From NCBI GenBank assembly GCA_038363925.1, contig JAQQWL010000002.1, forward strand, positions 682,001-746,000: DNA of 64,000 nucleotides. Reading direction: 5' to 3'. Below the pieces are notes generated by a model. That model saw only the letters and a list, made by a program, of their open reading frames with translations. It had not been told where the DNA came from and did no database searches. Position numbers and translations under genes: made by a program. This stretch comes from Apiospora phragmitis (taxonomy: Eukaryota; Ascomycota; Sordariomycetes; Amphisphaeriales; Apiosporaceae). This document shows, one piece after another, positions 22,871-34,700 of this stretch. Each line of letters begins with the position of its first letter. Position 1 is the first letter of the stretch.

Positions 22871-24869
22871 AAACGGTAATTATATTAACCTATGTTATTT
22901 AGTTTAATCTATGCATTAAACCTAGACTCCGTATTTAGACATATTGTGAAACTTGTTAAACTGTGTGATCAAATCGCCAACTCCGGGTTACTCTGATGCG
23001 CGTCGACATGATACCGGGCAAGGCCTGGTGATAGCGCGATTCGTCCAGCGAGTATTGAATAGGCTAGATGGACGTCTACGGGGTTCCAAACGGCTTCTCT
23101 CCCCAAATACGATACCTTCTTCGGATATCTAATACTCGCGATAGAGGCTTAACCCTGACATCGTTGTAACCATTTCATGACAAGTGGTAGATTTCGCAGG
23201 TGTCCTATAACATTTTCATTCAATGTATCCGAATGATGCCGGGGCACTTAGCCGATAGTTAGATCGCGTCCTGCAGTACAATAGATTGGAGTCTCGGAGC
23301 AACTGTTCATTGGCATGCTGGCTGTGAGAGAATATTTCATCCTAAGTAGGAGTATATCCTGTAGCCGCAGAGTCACGATCGAAGACCAATGCCAATCCGA
23401 AGTGAGTTACCACTTGCCAATCGCAATATCACATGTTTGGATGGATCATGGCTCCGCTCGGCATCCTTTGATGACCTTGCATCTCAAGCGACGGCCCGCT
23501 CCCAGTACATATGTAGTAAGGGATGGGGCAGGTCGCCGAACATCTGGTAGCCGACTCCATTCACGATGGGGAAAACACCCTTCCGCCGGGGAATGGATGG
23601 AGACGGCTTTCGCACCACGATCCTTGATAGGGTCAACGCGGCTGTCATCAAGCTAACCCATAGTGTAATTTTCTTTCTTTCTATTTTCGGTTGCCGGACG
23701 CCACGCACGATGGTCGCCGTTTATGCTTAGTAGTCCTTAGGTTAAAGGGAGGCCTAGAGGCTTACTAAAAGAGATCCTAATTTCTTCTCATCTTCACCGG
23801 AATGATGGCGCCTTCAGCTTCGGCTAGCGTTTACTACGGTTGATTTTTACTCTGCTAATTTTGAACGCAATGCTCGGTCTGTCTACGGCTGATGACTCGG
23901 TAAGGTAAGTAGCTAGAGTACGTAAACCGCGGATCAGATGCGAGCATCATGCTAACCTTTTCAGCAGCATGCTGACTTGCGTCGGCCGATCGAAGGGGAC
24001 CCCACCACTGCCCCGTCGGTGCGGGCGCACACTTCTATGTATGAGATTTGGGGGTCTCTTAACCCACAACAAGACCCGCGTACTAAGCGCGGCAATTCAT
24101 CTTACGAAGAGGGAAAAGGGCGCCTACTATCCGTACCTGGGGCCATACTAGTTGCCGCGATGACTGTGCGCGAAACACATGAACCTACACCGAGAGTATG
24201 AAGTGGGCGTATTACATGTGAGTGGTGTTTACGATAACGATAATGATGAGGGGCACTAGAGGCTTCGCGGTATCGGGAAACCAAGGGGCACCATCATTCG
24301 ATTCGGAGAGTACGGGAGAAAACCAAGTGCCCGTTGGGGTTTCGGGGTTCGGTACGCCGCAATTGTCGGATGTCTCACATTCCTCGAGGCAAGTCGTCAT
24401 CAACTACTAGATGATAGACGACGGCGGCAGCCACGGCAATGTCGGGTAGATGCACGAGGAGGAGGGGTCGGTAGGACAGAAGGAGAGGGAACAGAAGTTT
24501 TGCAGAGCATGCCTCTTAATGCCTTCGGGATTTTCCAAAGAAGCCATATATGTGTCCTCGGTCGGGCATATCGCGGATAACCTGGGTCGGATTGCGCGGG
24601 GGATGGCGTGGAGATCCCAGCTGATGCGGATGCGAGCTGGGCGCACCCAACAGTGGTTGGTTGGCGGGAGGCGGCTGATTTCGAGTTTCGGATTGTATTC
24701 TGGGGGCTCTGGAATGAGGCTTTATAGTGCTGACGGTTGTTGGTCTTTTGGGCTCTTTCCAGGCATATAACGCGAACCAACAGACACGCCGGCCCGGCAT
24801 TGCTGGGGCAGATTACACAATTTACACCAGCTATGCTATCATCTCATCTTGCTTGCCCTTAGTCAGTCA

Positions 24870-24872
<3 letters not shown>
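22871..24872. other. Gene-poor DNA, possibly repeat-derived
   Basis: Somewhat A/T-enriched up to about 24.0 kb, with only short frames in which stops are frequent. No domain, tRNA or terminal repeat was recognised. It is consistent with old, mutated repeat DNA, but this is inference. Confidence 0.35.

Positions 24873-24923
<51 letters not shown>
24873..24923. repeat. (CT)n microsatellite
   Basis: About 25 CT units, the longest simple repeat in the window, slightly interrupted at the 3' end (CTTTCTC). Confidence 0.95.
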
Positions 24924-24929
<6 letters not shown>

Positions 24930-27900
24930 GATGGAATGCGAGATTCTTCTGTCTTCTCGCCCGGGATGGATGGGAGACCAGACCAGACCAGGAGATTCGG
25001 AGTTATATGTACATTTGCGGGATGCCCGAGAATGTTGGTCGCACCTAAAAGCACACACTCATCCGACGAGCTACTACGGCTACTACATACATCTGCATAC
25101 TGCTACCAATCGGCCCCGAGTGTGTGGTGGTATGCATCGCGCAGCAGCTGCACTGCAACGTGGATGCTAGCCTGTCAACCTAATTCATCTGAAACAGACG
25201 CACGCCAAGTAATCAACCGTGGTGGTGGGATGGGATCGTCAGCTGTTGAAGGATTGGATTTTCACGCCTCTGTCCATCTTTTTCTTTTCCCATTTTGCGC
25301 ATAGTGTAAGCAAACCAATGGCTGCGTCGTACCACTGAGCCTGGCATTTGGCTGGCGTTGTGTGTCGTCACACCCAACCATCAGGATTTCTTTGGCGAGG
25401 GTGGTACGGGTTGGCCGTTGATTGGCAGGCTTAGACGGCCGGCGCGCAACCCACCATGGCAGTACTCCAAGTTTGTTGCAGGATGGAATGCAGCTGAGGT
25501 CGGTTGGGTGGTCAGCATTCTGTAGGGTCGCCCAGCTGAGGAGAGAGATCGTCGCTGTGCTGACGCGAGGCGGACAAGCCTGCCAAATGTGCAGATAACC
25601 TCATCTCCAATGATGTGCGGTATTACCATCCGATGTTTCATGATGTTGTGCTTGATCTGTCAAAACTAACGTTGTTCAACCCGACTTTAGGTCGCATGAT
25701 GGGAGAGAGGTTTTGGGCGGATTCATGACTACCAAAACTGCACACCCTCTTGCCTGGGCTCATAGGGGAAGTCTTGCTAGGCGAGGCTCACAAATCAAAG
25801 CCGTCAAGAAGGATGGTGTAGGCAGCACACTTGCTCGCAACCACACCCTTTCTGGCCCTTCCTGCCATCGAGTATTCCATCGGTTGCAGGATTTGCGAGA
25901 GAAGAAAAGACTGATAGAGGCAAAATGGGGTTCCGAAGCGACGTCAACACACCGATGAAGGCTTTCGGGCACTCCATATTTGCGAATGGGTGTGGGTAAC
26001 AAACCACCCGACTGCCTGCCGTAGGAGCCAGCCATACGTCAGGCGCAAGCATAGCAATCCAACGCCATGGATGATGTTGGGTCTGTGCTCCTGCGGGAGC
26101 TAAATAGAAGAATCCATTTGCCATTCCTACCTACTCGATTGCGCATTTCTGTATTATATCAACTTTTCCTTAGACATGTTGGCTGTCGGTTGGTGGCTCA
26201 TATTGGTCCGTTGGCGCATGCCTGAAAGATGCTCAGGACTGCCCCTCCTCGGCATTTTCATGTGTTATCTCTTGCTTTGGAAACAAAGAAAAAGCATGCA
26301 GTGCAATACAAGGCTCCCCTGGGAATAAAAAGGAACCCTTCGCGAGAGATTGTGAGGGGGTAGATGTCGTCTTTCGGGGGAGGTAGAAGAGGCTGGTGTG
26401 ATTGGGTCGGACGACCGAAGGAGCCATCTGGAAACCGGCTTGGTCGAGTCAAATCTATGCATATCATCAGACTTGGTCGCTCGGGCGATTCGGCTTCAGC
26501 CATTATATTATATATGCATACACACGTCCTATTTCGCCTATGGCCTATGGCGTGGCTCTCTGCGGTTATGGAGTCTGCCGAGAGGTGATGTGGGTTGTGG
26601 GTAACAACCCCCAACCCTGCCTGCTTCCTGGGCACGATGATGAACCATCGGGTTCCGAAAGGATTGGGAGCTTGGCCGATGGTGTCGTCAACTCAGGTTT
26701 TGCCTGATCCGGGCTGGGTTGAGAGCAAAGGAATGCATGATGCGATGCTTGCTGGTGTGCTTGCTATGTATCTCTTCCTTTTTTTTCTCCTTCAGGGACC
26801 AACCAGTGCCCATTCGCCTAGCTGGCCCCCCACCTCCTACTTGCGATGACGTCCGGCTCGACTCGTGCGAATCCTTCCCATGCGACATGGCAAGCCCGGA
26901 GTTGAATTCAACATGCGAAGATCGACCGCGACGTGAGTATTGTTTCGATAGATCGACCTGACGTGGTAATGGAGATTTGATTACTGTAGGTAGAACGAAC
27001 CGAACAGCTGGTCGTTTGTTTCTCCTTGTCCTCCAGCCTTCTCCAGCAAGCCCACTTGCTGTTACCCACTTTGGGTAGGTAACCAGTCCTGTGACAGTCC
27101 TGTGCCTCACATCAGAAATGTTACAATCAGTAGCATACCACTTCTTGGGTTCATTTGTGGTGATAAGTCGCGTCTAGGTGGGGTAGGAATGCTGTGCTAT
27201 CAATGTATGGTGTAGTACCCTCTGCCCCGCAGCAAACCAACGCTGAGAGTTTAGGACCCTTCATGCCTTCCAACAAACACTGACTCGTGCAAGTTTGAAG
27301 TGCTGACGAGAATGCTGGGGAAGGGTAGCATAGTTGTGCTGGTGCCAGGGCCGTGATATGCCGCGGTGCGTCTTTCGCTGTACTACAGTTATACTGTACT
27401 GTACTTGTACTGTATGCTGTGCCATTTTGGACGGTGGAGAGAGCCCCGGAGGTTTGGTGGTCTTAATAATAAAATGATAGCTCCCGCGTTGGTCTCGGAA
27501 GATGGGTGAGTATTGGCGGCACAGCCGCGCTACTGCCACCACGGCAGCTTGTTAACCGCGACCGATGGGCCCTGTCTTACTGTCTTGGGGCTGGCGCAGA
27601 TGTATTTTTAGCGCAGACACCACGCGAAGTCCCCGCAACCCGACAATCGGCCGGGCGATTTATGTAGCTGGGGCAATTGGACGGCAATTGGAAAAAGACA
27701 GAGAGACAGGCAGGGGCAAAAGGACACCCAGCAGACCTACTAGGTTACCCTGTCGCCTATGACCTCAGTCAGGCCTGGATCCGCCCCAAGAACTGCTCTC
27801 GATATCCAAGCCAGTTGCGCCGACGGATTGAATCCTTCTGGAGGAGTGGGCATAAACGTAACCCCCCTAATCCTGGAATGGCAAAAAGAAGCTCTTTTTC

Positions 27901-28778
27901 ATTTGTTTCGGTGCAACACCAGAAACTCCGAGGAGGAAACACTATTTCTCTTGGGTGTTCTCCCGATCAATTTGTTCTAATTTGACGTTACCGGGTTACG
28001 CTTAGGTTAGCAGTTCAGGTCAAGCTAAGCGGCTTGCCTGTCATCTATTCTTGTACGGAAAGTACTAAGAACTAGCCTTCACACTACGAAATATGCTTAC
28101 TACAGGCATACACCAGACACACATTCACTCGCACACACAGACACAGCTACCTGGTTGGTGCTCGCTGTCTGACTGTAGCCGAACGTCAATGTATTGTCTG
28201 TTTCCACCTTCCCACCCACAGTCAACAGGCGATGCATCCTTGCTCCTTCCACCTGTGCCGTACTTGCAATGCCAAATGCTCCGCCCGCCGAATGGGCCTG
28301 CCCCCGTCCGTGCCTTCCTGCGCGAACCCGACAAAGTATAATGTTATAGATAGCCTACCTCAGAAAAAAGACCCTGGGCGGCATTGATTTACTTGCACAC
28401 GTTGGAAACTGGCCCATCCGTACTGATGCGCCGTATTACTGTGATACAGAATCTTGATATCCTGTCCACCTCTCACCCCCATTCCTTGTACTTCTTACCA
28501 CCTTCATCCTTCCATTTATTCACTTCCCCCACTGACTCCGTCCGTTCGCACTTACACGCCTACCTACCCTTTCACACTTTCATGCTACCACGTCTCATCG
28601 GGTCCAGTGAATACGACTATAACCTATTCCCTGTTATACTCTCAGCCATAAAACTTTTATACTCAAGTAAGGATACCTGACCAAATTCAAGCTTTCGACC
28701 TTCTTGGCTGTGATCTTACACAACATCTCGCAGTATAGTTCACGTCACGGGGACGCCGAAGCTCCTCGGCCTATCACA
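24924..28778. other. Gene-poor region upstream of the NRPS
   Basis: No convincing gene is visible in nearly 4 kb. The open frames are below about 150 codons, overlap each other and carry no domains. The last 350 bp is C/T-rich (about 28454-28565) and contains an A/T box (CATAAAACTTTTATA, about 28647). I take it as the NRPS promoter and 5' leader. I looked for, and did not find, adenylation-domain coding sequence upstream of 28779. Confidence 0.4.
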
Positions 28779-31700
28779 ATGGACTACCTACAGATACCTC
28801 CGCTAGACACCTCCTTCGGCATGTTTGGAGAAGAATCTACAGAAAAAGCTTTGGCTCGAGGAAGAACATTATCCGCCAAGCGGAGGCTACTCCCTAGTAT
28901 ACGTACCTCCCTGTCATATAGTCCCGCCACCAGGCCGCCTATTCCGCAGCTTTCGCCAAAGTCGGCCGCGGCCGCCGTTGCAGATGCGCTCGGGGTCTCA
29001 GTGAGCGACTTGGAGCCGCCGCGAGCGGTAGAGGAACGTCGCCGCACGCGGAGGACGAGCTCGGTATACACGAGCACGCCGGAGCACAACATGGAGATCA
29101 CACCGGTCGACAATACGATTGAGAATAGGTTGATATCAGCAGTGGCGGACACGTTGGGCCTACCTGTCTCATCGGTACTGCGCGATGAGTCCTTCCAAGG
29201 TATTGGGGAGACACGAGAGCGGCGAGGCTCCTCAGGGCACGCTGCATGCAAGTTGGTCTGTCGGTAAAGACTCGGGACATCCTAAGCTGCAGGACCTTGG
29301 CCGAGTTGGAGACTCGCATGACGCCCATGCACAAGTCGCCGTTCGGCGAGCCGTCCTGTACGATTAGTCCTCTTAAACTGAGCACGCCCATGAGCACCTA
29401 CCAAGGGACGACGGCGCCCGCCCGCCAGCAACGACCCTTGCCGGATTTGGCTATATACAACAACAAACCCATGGTGCACCCGAAGGCCTCCAAGAGATAT
29501 CATAACAGGGTCGAGCAGGTGCTGTCGCTAAACAGTGATGTCTCCAAGGCATGCGTGATAAAGCCGAAGGCGGGCATGTTTGAGGGACAGACGGTGGCTT
29601 TCCTCAGTCTCGCCAGCTGCGTCATCGAAGGGCCGAATGATTGCGACCTCAAACTTCTCAATGCCTACTACACCAGCCCGCTCCCCTCCATCCGGGCCGC
29701 GGTCAAGGCCAAGGTGGACGAATCTCTGGTGCCGAGCGTCTGGGTGGTCCTGGAACGGTTACCCCTGGACGAAAACGGCGTGATCAACCGGAGAAAGATG
29801 CAGACATGGATCCAGAACGCCAACGAGGAGCTGCATCGCCAGATCATGTCGGTGGAAACCCAGGAGCTCCTGGTCGCACCCACTACTGATATCGAGGTGC
29901 AACTGCAGAGGCTCGTTGGTACGGTACTGAATATGGATACCGAATCGATTGGCATGAACCAGTCGTTCGCCAAGCTCGGCGGCGACTCCAAGACGGCGGT
30001 GCAGCTGGTGGTCCGTTCTAAGTCGCAGGGCCTCTCGTTCAAGGTGGAAGATGTCCTCCAGACCATGTCCCTAACACAGCTCGCCGCCTTGGCCGGGTCC
30101 AGCGATGAGATGGCCAGGAGGTCACTCGAAGAGACTGGTAAGGGAACCGAGCTCGCACCGATGCAGCGCCTCTACTTTCATACCGTCATGGGAAACAAGT
30201 CTCTTCTGAGAAGCTCTCGCACCGGCACGTATAGGTTCAACCAGAGTCTATTACTGCGGATCAACAAGTCGATTGGCATTGAAGATGTACATGCCGCTAT
30301 CGAGGCAGTCGTCGCACACCACGCCATGCTGCGGACCCGGTTCAGGAGAAGCGGGGCGTCGTGGTCTCAACACACACTTTCGGAGGTGCCCTCCTCGTAC
30401 CATTTCGGCCACCACGCCGTTGGCAGCAACCAAGAGGTCGAGACGGTGATCAAGCAGGCCCAGGTCAACATCGACATCGAGAACGGCCCGGTCTTTGCTG
30501 CCCACCATTTCCACACGAATGATGGCTACCAGGTTCTCTACCTGGTGGCGCACCATCTCGTTATCGACTCCATGTCGTGGCGCATCATCACAGAGGATCT
30601 TGAGGAGTTACTACTCAACGGCACGCTGGCCACGAGTCACCTCGTCTCGTACCAGTCTTGGTCCTCTCACCAGCGGCGCCGCATAGACCGCATGGAGGAT
30701 GCTGCCAAGCTGCCGTTCACCACCAGCCCCGCCAACTGCGACTACTGGGGGATACAGAGCAACCGCAACACCTATGGAAGCACAGTGAGTTATGGCTTTA
30801 CGCTTGGAGCCGATATTGCTGGTCTCCTCGAGGAAAGCAACCACGCATTTCGCACCGAGACCTCTGACATCTTCATGGCCGCTCTCCTCCAATCTTTCTC
30901 CAAGACCTTTACCGACCGACCCACTCCCACCATCTGGAGCCATGAACATGATCGAGACGCCCTGGATTCCGAGCTCGATATCACACAAACGGTCGGGTGG
31001 TTTACCTCGCTATCCCCACTGTCACTTTCTGTTAGCCAAACAGAAGACATGTCGAGGGTGCTGAGCCGAGTCAAGGACTCGCGGCTCTCGGTCACCGAGC
31101 GAGGCGTGCCCTACTTCGCTTCTAGGCTTCGCGATGGTGCGTCGGCAGATGCCTTTGCATCCTCGACCTGCCCCATGGAAGTCCTCTTCACCTACGCGGG
31201 GCCCACGCAGGGCCCAGAGCGTCAAGACCGTCTTCTGCAGCAGCTCCCCATCCCCACCGCGTCCCTGGTCTCGGAGACATCCGACATTGGGGGCAGTGCT
31301 GGCCGCATCGCGCTCTTTGAAGTGTCTGCGTCGGTGGAATACGGCGAGCTCAAGTTCAAGTTCGTCTGCAACCGGGACTCCCAACGTCAGGACCTGATCC
31401 AGCTCTGGGTCCGCAGCTGCGAAGCACATCTTCGCCAGACCATCCACCGGCTGCGCAACCAGGTGCCCGAGCTCACCCTCGCGGATATGTCGTACATCGA
31501 CATCACGTACGACGGCGTCGCCAAGATGAACAGGGACGTCCTTCCGGAGCTCAACGTCGAGGTCTCGAATATCGAGTGCATCTACCCCGTGACCCCTAAC
31601 CAGCAAAACCTACTCATCAACGAGGCGCTCGTGTCCGGCACGTCGATCATGCAGGCCATCTACACGATTGACACCATCGGAGGCTATGTGGATGTTGGTC

Positions 31701-34700
31701 GCATCTGTAAGGCCTGGCAGGGGATCATTGAGAAGCACCCGGCTTTAAGAACGGTCTTCGCCGACAGTGTCTCTAACAACGGACTCTACGACCAGATCAT
31801 TCTGCGGCGCCACTCTCCCAACATGCTCTTCATCGAGTGTTACCTGCCCGAAGAGGCCAAAGACTCTTTGGAGAAGCTCGCTCCCCCAAACTGGCCAAGG
31901 GCACTCCTGGCACAGACTCGTAGTGTGTCAGGCGCCGGGCAGGACGCTCCTGAAGCTGGAAATCAGCCAGGCTCTTTGCGACCCTGCTAGCTTGATCAAG
32001 ATCTTCGACGAGCTCGATAGGGCTTACTTCCACCATGAAACCCCGACCGCCGCAGTCGTGTCCTATCCCGAGTATCTCCAATGCCTAAAAACGACCCCAG
32101 TCAGCACCGAGTTCTGGCGTGAGTTGCTCACCGACGTGCCGTCTTGTCAGTTCCCTACACTGGTTTCGAGGTGTGTGGATGTGAAGGAATACTACACCGA
32201 CTCCATCGATCTGGGTATCCCGCATCAAGCCCTCGAAGAATTTACCAGTAAATATGAGATCCAGGCCGCCTCAGTACTCCGAGTGGCTTGGGGTCTGGTG
32301 CTTCGGGCCTATGTCGGCCCCGACGCCGTCTGCTTTGGCTACCGCACGTCGGGCCGCGACATCCCGGTCAAGGGGCTGTCGGACGCGGTGGGCTGCTTCT
32401 CCAACACCTTGGTATGCAGCCTGAACCTGCACCCCTCGCGGCTCGTTGACGAGCTGCTGGTGATTCGGACGAGATTCACAAGGATTCGTTGCATCATCAG
32501 CACGTGTCCGTGAACAACATCCAGCATGCGCTGGGGACCAAGGGCGGCCGTCTCTTCAATACCTGCCTGTCTTTTGGATACGAGAACACTCTCCACTCGC
32601 AACCCGGCTCCCGACTTCATCACCTCAAGACCATCCAGCATTCCGAATATGATGTCAATATCGATGTCAACTTCCGAAACGGCGGCGTTGCCGTAGATTT
32701 GGGACACCGCATCCTGACTCCTGCGCAGGCCAGCCACGTGGCCCAGGCCTTCGGCCAAGCCATCCAGTGCCTTATGCAGGGTCCCGACAGCATGGTGAAG
32801 GACATGAATCTGTTCAATGACTACGACCAGGAACAGGTCCTCCGGTGGAACGGACGACACAAGTCCGAGCAGACCAAGGACCATATTCACCGGCTGATTG
32901 CGGAGCAAGCCATCGAGAACTCGGACATCCAGGCCGTGTGTGCGTGGGACGGTGACTTGACCTACGGCCAGCTCGACGAGCTTGCTATGACGGTCGCCAG
33001 CCATCTACGGAACCGCGGAGTCACGGCCGACAGCGCCGTGCCCGTCATCGTCGACAAGAGCCGATGGGCCATTGTCGCCATTCTGGGCGTGCTCAACTCG
33101 GGCGGCATCCTCGTGCCCGTCGATGCCGAGCTGACTTCCATGTTCGGCTGGGTCACCAAGAGCGTCGGCGCCAAGATCGTCCTGGCCTCGGAGAGCGTGC
33201 GCCGCCACCTCGACGGCGTCGTCTCCTGCGACGTTACGTACCTCAACGAGGAGACGATGGACTCTATGGCTTTCCAGCCCGTCGCCGTCACGCCCCCTTC
33301 TACCAAGGCTCACCAGACGGCGTGTATCCTCTTTGAGCACCAGGGCACCAAGCAGCACAAGGGCATCAAGTACACCCACAACGCTCTCTCCACCGCCTTC
33401 ATCAGCCAGGGCCCGGCCCTCCGCATCAACCCTTCCAGCCGCGTCATGCAGGTCTCGTCTTTCAGCACCGACATCGCCTTGTCCGAGGTCTTCACGACCT
33501 TGATCAACGGCGGCTGCATCTGCGTGCCCTCGGCGGCCGAGCGCCTCACCAACTTCACCTCGGCCGCGTGTCGCATGCAGGTGAACTGGTCCTACCTGAC
33601 GCCCGCGCTGTCCCGCAGCCTACGGCCGGAGAGCCTCCCGGATATGGCCATCGTCTGCTTCCGCACGCTCCATCTCGATGAGGACACCTACGTGCCCTGG
33701 GCAGACCGGGCCAAGGTCCTCCTGGCCTACGGCTCTGCCGAGTCTTGCCCCTTGGGGCTTTCGGCCTCCGAGGTCAAGGATGCTAGCTCCCTGCGATGCA
33801 TCGGGAAACCTGCCTGTGGCAACTTCTGGGTAGTCAGCCCTTCGAAACTCAACCGCCTCGTGCCCATTGGCGCTGTCGGTGTCCTGGTCATCGAGTCTCC
33901 GACTCTAGCTGAGGGTTACGAGACTGACGAGAAGAATGTCAAGCGCTGGAACCCCGCGGCCAAGGAGCCCGGTCGACTTCTGCGAACTGGCCACCTTGTC
34001 CGCTACAAGGAGGACGGGGTGCTCGAGCTGGTGGCGGGCCAGGGCGAGAAAACGACGATTGAGGGCAAGTCGTTCCTCAAGTCCGAGGTCGAGCCTCACC
34101 TGCGAAAATGCCTGGGCCGCGGCGTCGACGTTGTCGTCGAGACCATTGCCTTCGCCTACCGCGACAGCAACTCAGACCCGATCCTGGCCGCGTTCATCCA
34201 GCTGGGCGACGAGCTCTTCGGCGAGGACGAGGAGCTGAACAGGCTGAGCCGACACACCAAGGAGAAGCTCTACCTGGCCAAGCGCACGGCCGAGATCTCG
34301 CTGCGCGACACGCTGCCCGGCTACATGATCCCGTCCACCTTCATCCCCGTCCGGAAGATCCCGCTGACCTCGTCGCTGGAGGTCAACCGCGTCGACCTCC
34401 AGCGGCTCATCGCCGGGCTCTCCAAGACCCAGCTCCTGTCGCTCGCTAGTGTACCTAACCCCCGTGAAGTGCAGGCCGAAGGGCTCCACCCGCTCCCGTT
34501 GACCCGCGTCGAAGAACGCGTCCGCGCCTGTGGGCGTCCATCCTGGACATCGACGAGTCCGCCATCACGGCCGAGGACGGCTTCCTCCGGCTCGGCGGCA
34601 ACAACGACCTGGCCCACGAGCTCGTCATCGCGTGCCGCCAGCACGGCATCTCGTTCTCAGTCATCGACATCCTCCGCAACACGTCCCTCGCCGAGATCTG

